Assembly: GCA_020348765.1 (NCBI GenBank)
Contig: CP070753.1
Location: forward strand, 2,658,695-2,669,798
Direction of reading: 5' to 3'
Source: Burkholderiales bacterium
GTDB lineage: Bacteria; Pseudomonadota; Gammaproteobacteria; Burkholderiales; Burkholderiaceae_E
Length of the DNA stretch: 11,104 nucleotides
A model generated the notes under the pieces. That model saw only the letters and a program-made list of their open reading frames with translations. It ran no database searches and was not told the DNA's origin. Positions 6,422 through 11,104 of the stretch are shown here, piece after piece (position 1 is the stretch's first letter; every line of letters begins with the position of its first letter). The position numbers were made by a program, and so were the translations under genes.

Positions 6422-6466
6422 CGGAGAGCGGAAAGATCCCGTTTAGAAGAACATCGTGGGGCCGAC

Positions 6467-7306
6467 ATGACCTACAAGACCATCCTGGTCCATCTGGACG
6501 ACAGCAAGCAGATCGATCGGCGGATCGATGCGGCGACCGAGCTGGCCGTGGCCTGTGACGCGCACCTGGTGGGCGTGTTCGTGCCGCCGCCGGTCTACGT
6601 GCCCGCGTTTCCGGAAGCCAGTGTCCGCGACCTGATTCTCGAGCGGCGGCGCCAGGAGGACGAGCGCGCCGGCAAGGCGGTCCTCGGCCGCTTCGACGAC
6701 GTGGCGCACAAAGCCGGCCTGAGCGGTGTCGAAGGGCGCATCGCGAGCGGCGAGCCGCGCGAGGCATTGACCCTGCACTCGCGTTACGCCGATCTGGTGG
6801 TCATGGGGCAGGCCGAGGACGGCACTCCGGGTGCGCGCGACGCGGTCCTGCTGGCCGAGGACGTGATCCTGACCTGCGGCCGTCCGGTCCTGATGGTGCC
6901 GTACATCGGCCTGCAGGAGCCGGTCGGGCGGCGCATCCTGATCGCGTGGGACGCGAGCCGCGAGGCCACGCGAGCCGTCACCGACAGCCTGCCGCTGCTC
7001 GAGCGGGCGAACAAGGTCACGGTCGTGACGGTCGATGCCAGACCGAGCGAGCAGGGCCACGGCGATCTGCCCGGCGCGGACCTGGCCCTGTTCCTGTCGC
7101 GACACGGCATCAATGTCGAGGCGGTGCACGTCAGCTCCGGCGGCATCGGCGTCGGTGAAACGCTGCTGAACCAGGCCTCCGACCGCGACGGCGACCTGAT
7201 CGTGATGGGCTGCTACGCGCATTCGCGGATGCGAGAACTGGTGCTGGGCGGCGCCACGCGCACGCTGCTGCACTCGATGCCGGTCCCGTTGCTGATGTCG
7301 CATTGA
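6467..7306 (+). CDS. Tandem-domain universal stress protein
   Basis: This 279-residue protein contains two UspA-like domains. Domain 1 (about 1-147) opens KTILVHLDDSKQIDRRIDAA and ends RPVLMVPYIG. Its glycine-rich nucleotide loop is degenerate (VMGQAEDGTPGARDAVLLAE). Domain 2 (about 154-279) opens RRILIAWDASREATRAV and keeps the loop MGCYAHSRMRELVLGGATRT, with Ala for the second Gly of the G-2X-G-9X-G signature, and ends MPVPLLMSH. Tandem Usps are cytoplasmic stress proteins that help cells survive starvation or loss of oxygen; in Pseudomonas aeruginosa several usp genes are under Anr control. This fits the FNR-type box upstream. The YdcH-like gene follows after 38 bp and may be co-transcribed. 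Confidence 0.94.
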   Translation: MTYKTILVHLDDSKQIDRRIDAATELAVACDAHLVGVFVPPPVYVPAFPEASVRDLILERRRQEDERAGKAVLGRFDDVAHKAGLSGVEGRIASGEPREALTLHSRYADLVVMGQAEDGTPGARDAVLLAEDVILTCGRPVLMVPYIGLQEPVGRRILIAWDASREATRAVTDSLPLLERANKVTVVTVDARPSEQGHGDLPGADLALFLSRHGINVEAVHVSSGGIGVGETLLNQASDRDGDLIVMGCYAHSRMRELVLGGATRTLLHSMPVPLLMSH

Positions 7307-7344
7307 AACCGTGATCACCCCAGAACGAGGTGGAGCCCGAGCCG

Positions 7345-7596
7345 ATGCTGATCGAACAACACGATCTTCCTCACGAGTTCCCGGAGTACGGTGCGCGGAT
7401 CGAGGCACTGAAGGCCTCGAACGAGGAATTCGCGCGCCTGGCCGGTGAATATGAGGCCGTGAACAAGGAGATCGTTGCGGTCGAGGAGGGCGCCGAGGTC
7501 ATGGACGGCTTCTCGCTCGAGGATCTGAAGAAGAAGCGACTCCGGCTCAAGGACGAGCTGTACGCGATGCTCAGGGCGGCCGACGGCTCCGGTTGA
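7345..7596 (+). CDS. YdcH/DUF465 family small coiled-coil protein
   Basis: This 83-residue, highly charged protein is predicted to be an alpha-helical hairpin. It shows the DUF465 pattern: HEFPEYGARIEALKASNEEF, a variable turn with acidic residues, then LEDLKKKRLRLKDELYAMLR. The family is widespread in Proteobacteria and its function is not established. ATG 7345 was chosen, with the purine-rich GAGGTGGAG (7327-7335) as ribosome-binding site. A GTG five codons upstream (7330) is an alternative. It lies 38 bp after the tandem usp, with no terminator seen between, so expression together with that stress gene is likely. It converges on the PIN gene. Confidence 0.88.
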   Translation: MLIEQHDLPHEFPEYGARIEALKASNEEFARLAGEYEAVNKEIVAVEEGAEVMDGFSLEDLKKKRLRLKDELYAMLRAADGSG

Positions 7597-7631
7597 AACG
7601 GCGCCCGCGACGCGCCCCGGGGCAGGCGGCA

Positions 7632-7650
7632 TCAGGCCTGGTCAGGCCTG
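7632..7650. repeat. Doubled CAGGCCTG palindrome at a convergent gene junction
   Basis: The 9-mer TCAGGCCTG occurs twice, separated by one G. Each core CAGGCCTG is self-complementary, so the pair also forms a hairpin with a very short loop. The second copy contains the PIN gene's stop codon. It may act in termination between convergent transcripts, but no T-run is seen. Confidence 0.4.
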
Positions 7651-8064
7651 AAGTGCCTCGGGCGTGACGATCTTCGGTCTGAGCGGCCACGCGGTTTCGG
7701 GCAGGCGGCGCGCGCGGGCGGCCAGCGCGAGCAGGGCCTTGTCGCGGGTCACCAGCCATCTCGCACCGGCGGCGAACGCCAGGTCGAGGAACACCTGGTC
7801 CTCGCGATCGCGGCAATGCAGCGGTGCCGGCATCAGCGCGTCGGTCCAGTTCTCGACCAGCCGGTCGTAGCGGGCCAGCAGCTGCTGCGTGGCCGTCGGG
7901 CTGCGCGCGGCGATCGCGTCGCGCTCGAGCACGCGGGCCAGTTCCGCCCGGCACCGGGTGTGACCGACCAGGCGGATCGCGCCCTCGCACGCGTAGCGAT
8001 TCAGGGCCTCGAGCCGCGGGTCTTCGAACACCAGCCACTGCAGCCAGACGTTGGTGTCCAGCAC
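7642..8064 (-). CDS. PIN-domain ribonuclease-like protein (VapC-type fold), no partner antitoxin
   Basis: The 140-residue protein has the full acidic set of a PIN nuclease: Asp3 in the opening LDTNVW, Glu41 in RAELARVL, Asp86/Asp89 in CRDREDQVFLDLA and Asp108 in WLVTRDKALLALA. These residues bind the metal ions used to cut RNA. It matches the PIN group often annotated as putative toxin-antitoxin toxin component, PIN family. No antitoxin-like small gene is next to it. It is the last gene of the DUF3460-scpA-murB run. The start is uncertain: there is no ATG. GTG at 8064 yields the typical PIN opening. An in-frame CTG at 8094 would overlap the murB stop and give 150 residues. The location suggests translational coupling to murB and possibly a housekeeping RNA-processing role rather than toxicity (inference). 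Confidence 0.82.
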   Translation of the reverse strand: MLDTNVWLQWLVFEDPRLEALNRYACEGAIRLVGHTRCRAELARVLERDAIAARSPTATQQLLARYDRLVENWTDALMPAPLHCRDREDQVFLDLAFAAGARWLVTRDKALLALAARARRLPETAWPLRPKIVTPEALQA

Positions 8065-8090
8065 CGCCCGCCCCAGGCTGGCCGACGCCG

Positions 8091-9119
8091 TCAGACGATC
8101 CGCGGCTCGGGCTCGAGCGCGATACCGAAGCGCTCCTCGACCGAGCGCTGAATGCGCAACGCCAGCGCCAGGATCTCGGCGCCGCGGGCATCGCCGTGGT
8201 TGACCAGCACCAGCGCGTGCTCGGCATGCACGCCGGCACCGCCCTGCCGATGTCCCTTCCAGCCGCAGCGCTCGATCAGCCAGGCGGCCGGGATTCGGAA
8301 CGCGGTCGGCGCGGCCGCGTCGTGCAACGGATACAGGGGCAGGTCCGGGTGCTCGCGGCGCAGTGTTTCGGCGCGTGCCGAATCGATCGACGGGTTGCGA
8401 AAGAAGCTGCCCGCGTTGCCGATGCGGGCCGGGTCGGGAAGCTTGCGGCGCCGGATCGCGATCACCGCATCGGCCACCTCGCGCGCACCGGGTCGATCGA
8501 CGGCGCGGGCGGCGAGCTCGCGCCGCAACTCGCCGTATTCCAGGCGCGGCTGCGGTCGGCGCGAGAGCCGGAATCGGACCGACAGCACCACCCAGTGTGC
8601 CAGCGGCGGGCGCCTGAACGCGCTGTCGCGGTAGCCAAAGCCGCAGTCCGCGGCGAAGAAGCGCCGGATCTCGCCCGAGTCCGGATCCCACGCTCGCAGC
8701 GAATCGAAGCGCTCGCTCATCTCGAGGCCGTAGGCGCCGATGTTCTGGATCGGGCTCGCGCCGACCAGGCCCGGAATCAGGCTCAGGTTCTCGAGCCCGA
8801 ACAGGCCCCGGGACAGGGTCCACATGACGAACCGATGCCACGGCTCGCCGGCGGCGGCTTCGACCAGCGGGTCCTCGTCTTCGGCCCGAAGCACCTGCCT
8901 GCCGCGCAGAGCCAGGTGCAGCACCGGTGCATCGATGTCGCGCGTGAGCAGCAGGTTGCTGCCGCCGCCGAGCACGAATGGCCGTCGACCGGCGAGCACA
9001 CGCGCGGCGGCTTCGAGTTCGTGCTCGGCACGCAGGCGCACGAGCAACCGTGCCCGGGCCTCGACCCCGAACGTGTTGAGCCCGCGCAGCGACGCGTCGG
9101 TCAGGACTTCCAGGGTCAA
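8091..9119 (-). CDS. murB: UDP-N-acetylenolpyruvoylglucosamine reductase MurB
   Basis: This 342-residue flavoenzyme reduces UDP-GlcNAc-enolpyruvate to UDP-MurNAc with NADPH, the second committed step of peptidoglycan synthesis in the cytoplasm. The FAD-binding fold shows RPFVLGGGSNLLL (46-58) and LENLSLIPGLVGASPIQNIG (109-128) followed by AYG. The active-site segments are GYRDSAFR (162-169), GNAGSFFRNP with the proton-donating Ser238 (234-243), and LEPEPRIV at the C-terminus with the conserved Glu. The length and the GYRDS loop mark the long E. coli-type (type I) MurB. The start is a TTG at 9119, the only start codon in frame before SLRGLNTFGV. It lies 10 bp after the scpA stop, indicating an operon. 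A rare start codon with a poor ribosome-binding site suggests coupled translation. Confidence 0.95.
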   Translation of the reverse strand: MTLEVLTDASLRGLNTFGVEARARLLVRLRAEHELEAAARVLAGRRPFVLGGGSNLLLTRDIDAPVLHLALRGRQVLRAEDEDPLVEAAAGEPWHRFVMWTLSRGLFGLENLSLIPGLVGASPIQNIGAYGLEMSERFDSLRAWDPDSGEIRRFFAADCGFGYRDSAFRRPPLAHWVVLSVRFRLSRRPQPRLEYGELRRELAARAVDRPGAREVADAVIAIRRRKLPDPARIGNAGSFFRNPSIDSARAETLRREHPDLPLYPLHDAAAPTAFRIPAAWLIERCGWKGHRQGGAGVHAEHALVLVNHGDARGAEILALALRIQRSVEERFGIALEPEPRIV

Positions 9120-9129
9120 GACGGGCCGC

Positions 9130-10107
9130 CTAGGACGGCGCGTAGGCCAGCCGAACGTAGATCGGCGCGAATGCCTCGGCCTGCGTGATCTCCACCAGCG
9201 ACTCGCGCGCGAGCTCGAGCAGCGCGATGAACGTCACCACCACCACCGCGATGCCACGCGCCGGGTCGAACAGCTCGTGGAACTCGGCGAAGCGCCGATC
9301 CTGCAGCGCGCGCAGCACGCCGGTCATGTGCTCGCGCACCGACAGCTGTTCGCGCACGATCCGGTGGTGCTGCACCAGCCGCGCGCGCCGAGCGATGTCG
9401 GCCCAGGCGTTGCGCAGGTCGTCCGGGTCGACGTTGGGCAGTCGCAGCTCGAGCCCGCGTTCGATGTGCACCTGCGCGGCCAGGAAGTCGCGCCCGAGTT
9501 GCGGCATGGCATCGAGCGCCTGAGCCCCCTCCTTGATGCGCTCGTACTCGAGCAGGCGACGCACGAGTTCGGCGCGCGGATCCTCGACTTCCTCGCCGGT
9601 GTCGGCCCTGCGCACCGGCAACAGCATGCGCGACTTGATGTCGATCAGCAGCGCCGCCATCAGCAGGTATTCGGCGGCCAGCTCCAGGTTGCGGGCCCGG
9701 ATCTCCTCGATGTAGCCGAGGTACTGGCGGGTCACCTCGGCCATCGGAATGTCGAGGATGTTGAAGCTCTGTTTGCGGATCAGGTACAGCAGCAGGTCCA
9801 GCGGCCCTTCGAAGGCTTCGAGGAAAACCTCGAGCGCATCGGGCGGGATGTACAGGTCGCGCGGCAACGCCGCCAGCGGTTCGCCGTACAGGCGCGCCAC
9901 CGCCTCGGCCCGCCCGGCCGGGTCGCCGGCCCGATCCGCCTGCCCGGCCGGGTCGCCGGCCCGATCCGCTTGCCCGCGCGCCTGACCGGCAGCCGCGTCA
10001 GCTAGTGCCGGTGCCGGTGCGCTTCGCTCCGCCGTCACCACGGCCGCGGCCGGCGCGTCGGCCGAGGGCTCGCCCCGCCGCGACTCGCTCGCGGGCAGGT
10101 CAGTCAC
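9130..10107 (-). CDS. scpA: Segregation and condensation protein A (kleisin)
   Basis: This 325-residue protein is the kleisin subunit that links Smc heads, with ScpB, in the chromosome-condensing complex. The conserved kleisin core starts near residue 85 and shows ALEVFLEAFEGPLDLLLYLI, QSFNILDIPMAEVTRQYLGY, NLELAAEYLLMAALLIDIKS followed by RMLLP, and a C-terminal winged-helix region with FHELFD and VVTFIALLELARESLVEITQ, AFAPIYVRL. Residues 1-70 are an Ala/Gly/Asp/Arg-rich low-complexity tail with a tandem repeat of GQADRAGDPA. The GTG start at 10107 overlaps the DUF3460 stop by 8 bp, supporting coupled translation. A GTG at 9900 (residue 70) would skip the tail. No scpB lies in the window. 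The gene precedes murB in one leftward operon. Confidence 0.94.
   Translation of the reverse strand: MTDLPASESRRGEPSADAPAAAVVTAERSAPAPALADAAAGQARGQADRAGDPAGQADRAGDPAGRAEAVARLYGEPLAALPRDLYIPPDALEVFLEAFEGPLDLLLYLIRKQSFNILDIPMAEVTRQYLGYIEEIRARNLELAAEYLLMAALLIDIKSRMLLPVRRADTGEEVEDPRAELVRRLLEYERIKEGAQALDAMPQLGRDFLAAQVHIERGLELRLPNVDPDDLRNAWADIARRARLVQHHRIVREQLSVREHMTGVLRALQDRRFAEFHELFDPARGIAVVVVTFIALLELARESLVEITQAEAFAPIYVRLAYAPS
9912..9971. repeat. 30-bp tandem repeat inside scpA
   Basis: Two copies of a 30-bp unit (9912-9941 and 9942-9971) differ at only one base, and a third copy begins at 9972. Each encodes GQADRAGDPA in the N-terminal tail of ScpA. The unit is a multiple of three, so copy-number change would keep the frame. 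Confidence 0.9.
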
Positions 10108-10285
10108 TGGTCTGGTAGACGTAGCCGCGCTGGGGTACGTGCGCGGCGTGCAACCGTGCCACCTCTTCCAGGTCGACCGGCTCGCGGTCCCAGAGCAGTG
10201 CGCGTCCCTGGCGCTGCTCGCGCTCCAGCTCGGGCTTGCTTTGCTTCAGTTCGTTCAGGAAGCGGGTGACGTCCGATTCGTACAT
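10100..10285 (-). CDS. DUF3460 family protein
   Basis: This 61-residue protein begins MYESDVTRFLNELKQSKPEL and continues EREQRQGRALLWDREPVDLE, ending VPQRGYVYQ followed by a short tail, a close match to DUF3460. The family is, to my knowledge, restricted mainly to Burkholderiales and has no established function. It has no signal or membrane segment. The ATG at 10285 was chosen because MYESD is the family's start, with a purine-rich GGGAAAGAG a few bases upstream. It heads the DUF3460-scpA-murB-PIN operon and overlaps scpA by 8 bp, so its stoichiometry may be tied to ScpA. Confidence 0.92.
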   Translation of the reverse strand: MYESDVTRFLNELKQSKPELEREQRQGRALLWDREPVDLEEVARLHAAHVPQRGYVYQTSD

Positions 10286-10314
10286 GGCTCTTTCCCGTGC
10301 TGGGACCGTTCCGG

Positions 10315-10320
10315 ATTTTA
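10315..10320 (-). promoter_or_regulatory. Candidate -10 element of the DUF3460-scpA-murB-PIN operon (TAAAAT)
   Basis: On the minus strand TAAAAT matches five of six -10 positions and is the most AT-rich hexamer of this gap. Transcription would start near 10308, giving a leader of about 22 bases. No clear -35 match is seen. Confidence 0.45.
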
Positions 10321-10366
10321 CCCGTTCGGCGCGTGCCGCCGCATGGCCCAATGGGGACCGATGTCC

Positions 10367-10372
10367 TAGAAT
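10367..10372 (+). promoter_or_regulatory. Candidate -10 element for the single-domain usp (TAGAAT)
   Basis: TAGAAT matches five of six -10 positions on the plus strand. It would start transcription near 10379 and leave a leader of about 105 bases. The corresponding -35 region is poor, and no FNR-type box is present here, unlike the tandem usp. Confidence 0.35.
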
Positions 10373-10455
10373 GGGGATGCGCCCGCGAGGCGGGGCCGGC
10401 GGTCTGGCCGCTGCCTGGTTCGCCCGGTGACTTGCCGGCCCAGGTGAAGGCAGCT

Positions 10456-10471
10456 GCGGCGCTTGCGCCGC
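10456..10471 (+). other. Leader hairpin just before the usp ribosome-binding site
   Basis: GCGGCGC-TT-GCGCCGC is a perfect inverted repeat; folded with a 4-base loop it has a 6-bp all-GC stem. It ends 3 bases before the GGGGGA ribosome-binding site (10475-10480) and could affect ribosome access or mRNA stability. Confidence 0.4.
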
Positions 10472-10483
10472 TCAGGGGGAATC

Positions 10484-10927
10484 ATGTTCAAGCACATCAT
10501 GTTGCCGACCGACGGGTCGGAATTGTCGCAGCGCGCGGTCAAGGCCTGCGTCCAGATGGCCAAGGAGGTCGAGGCGCGTATCACGACGATCAACGTGCAG
10601 CCCGATTACGTGGTGCCCGCCATGGCCGAGCTGCCCGTGCTGCCTCCGTACACGCCCGAGGAGTTTCGCGAGAACGCGCGCCAGAAATCCGTGGAGATCC
10701 TGGGCTTCGTGACTGCCGAGGCGGCAGCGGCCGGCGTTGCCTGCGCACCGCTGTCGGTGGTCAGCGACACGCCCTGGGATTCGATCGTCAAGGCCTGCGA
10801 CGAGCACGGCTGCGACCTGATCATGATGGCCTCGCACGGGCGTGGTGGGCTGGCAGCGCTGATCCTGGGCAGCGAGACCCAGAAGGTGCTGACGCATTCG
10901 AAGGTGCCGGTGCTGGTACACCGATAG
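10484..10927 (+). CDS. Single-domain universal stress protein (UspA family)
   Basis: This 147-residue protein is one complete UspA domain. It opens MFKHIMLPTDGSELSQRAVK, with the conserved Asp10 of the ATP pocket, and ends with the nucleotide-binding loop ASHGRGGLAALILGSETQKV (116-135) and SKVPVLVHR. In the G-2X-G-9X-G(S/T) signature the first Gly is Ala116; the second Gly119 and the Gly129-Ser130 pair are kept, so ATP binding is likely. Family members are cytoplasmic and rise in stress or growth arrest. The ATG at 10484 follows GGGGGA by three bases and gives the canonical start. It is divergent from the DUF3460-scpA operon and is the second usp gene in 4 kb, with a different domain layout. 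Confidence 0.94.
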   Translation: MFKHIMLPTDGSELSQRAVKACVQMAKEVEARITTINVQPDYVVPAMAELPVLPPYTPEEFRENARQKSVEILGFVTAEAAAAGVACAPLSVVSDTPWDSIVKACDEHGCDLIMMASHGRGGLAALILGSETQKVLTHSKVPVLVHR

Positions 10928-10930
10928 TCG

Positions 10931-10976
10931 GGCCGCGTGCATCCGGAACGCGCGGCCGAGCCGCCGGGCCGGCGGC
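10931..10976 (+). terminator. Two GC-rich hairpins downstream of the single-domain usp
   Basis: GGCCGCG (10931-10937) pairs with CGCGGCC (10951-10957), and GCCGCCGG (10960-10967) pairs with CCGGCGGC (10969-10976). Both lie just after the stop codon. Neither is followed by a T-run, so a terminator role is only likely by position. Confidence 0.35.
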
Positions 10977-10980
10977 GAGG

Positions 10981-11104
10981 TCACCGCCGGTCGGCGCCGC
11001 CGGTGAGCGCCTCCGGTCGGCGCGTCCGGTCAGCGCGTCCGGTGAGCGCGTCCGGTGAGCGCGTCCGGGCAGCGCGTCCGGGCAGCGCGTCCGGGCAGCG
11101 CGTC
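10981..11104. repeat. 13-bp tandem repeat array, running off the right edge
   Basis: At least eight head-to-tail copies of GCGCGTCCGGKSA run from 10994 to 11104, with a diverged ninth unit at 10981. The rightmost three full units (11059-11097, GCGCGTCCGGGCA) are identical, the middle ones read GCGCGTCCGGTGA, and the left ones carry more changes. Thirteen is not a multiple of three, so the array is unlikely to be coding. There are no spacers. Confidence 0.9.

Larger units (their letters stand above)
6117..6466. other. 350-bp divergent intergenic region
   Basis: No convincing small gene is seen between the lipoprotein and usp starts. The stretch holds the lipoprotein's ribosome-binding site and a 12-bp perfect palindrome GCGCTCGAGCGC (6133-6144) just upstream of it. 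It also holds a 14-bp inverted repeat GATCGGGTCCGATC (6295-6308, central GT) in a locally less GC-rich segment (about 6270-6345), and the FNR-type box and -10 element of the usp gene. The roles of the two palindromes are unknown. Confidence 0.7.

Noticed and set aside
7571..8094. A VapBC toxin-antitoxin pair
   Set aside because: Only the PIN protein is present. Neither the upstream murB nor the 45-bp downstream gap contains an antitoxin-like gene.
8091..9119. murB as truncated because it has no ATG
   Set aside because: All catalytic and FAD-binding segments are present and the length is normal. A TTG start in a coupled operon explains the missing ATG.
7824..9188. A 454-codon plus-strand open frame opposite murB and the PIN gene
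   Set aside because: It is antisense to two recognisable genes and shows no domain; it is a GC-driven shadow frame.
10981..11104. A CRISPR array
   Set aside because: The 13-bp units are directly adjacent with no unique spacers, and no cas genes are present.

Overview
The window is about 11.1 kb of very GC-rich, densely packed bacterial chromosome. Every gene recognised is typical of Proteobacteria. A DUF3460 protein directly upstream of scpA, together with the DUF1272, YdcH-type and BauB-like cupin proteins, points to the Betaproteobacteria, most likely an unclassified or little-studied member of the Burkholderiales (inference from gene content, not a search). I see no rRNA, tRNA, IS element, prophage, CRISPR array or integrase. 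The region looks like ordinary core chromosome, not a genomic island.

Layout. The left edge carries the C-terminal three quarters of typA/bipA (+). It ends in a 10-bp tandem-repeat tract that fills the gap to a convergent LysR regulator (-). Divergent from LysR is the ribosome-rescue hydrolase arfB (+), followed by a small Cys-rich DUF1272 protein and a one-domain cupin (both +). A RarD-type permease (-) converges on the cupin with a 6-bp gap. It is divergent from a zinc-independent quinone-oxidoreductase-like MDR protein (+), which in turn converges on a WHy/LEA14-like lipoprotein (-). A 350-bp intergenic region follows. It carries a perfect FNR/ANR-type box positioned exactly for a class II promoter in front of a tandem universal stress protein (+), which is followed by a YdcH-like small protein (+). 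Next is a tight leftward operon, DUF3460-scpA-murB-PIN nuclease. Divergent from it is a single-domain universal stress protein (+), followed by GC-rich hairpins and a 13-bp tandem repeat array that runs off the right edge.

How the parts relate. The two Usp genes, with the predicted oxygen-responsive promoter, suggest a low-oxygen or stress-survival theme on the right half. The leftward operon joins chromosome condensation (ScpA), peptidoglycan precursor synthesis (MurB) and an orphan PIN-domain nuclease in translationally coupled order. The left half groups two translation factors (TypA, ArfB) with unrelated small metabolic genes.

I did not find a convincing undescribed multi-gene system. 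The observations most worth checking are the FNR-type promoter, the antitoxin-less PIN gene in a housekeeping operon, the convergent stop codons that pair in one hairpin, two possibly leaderless genes, and the two non-triplet tandem repeat arrays.
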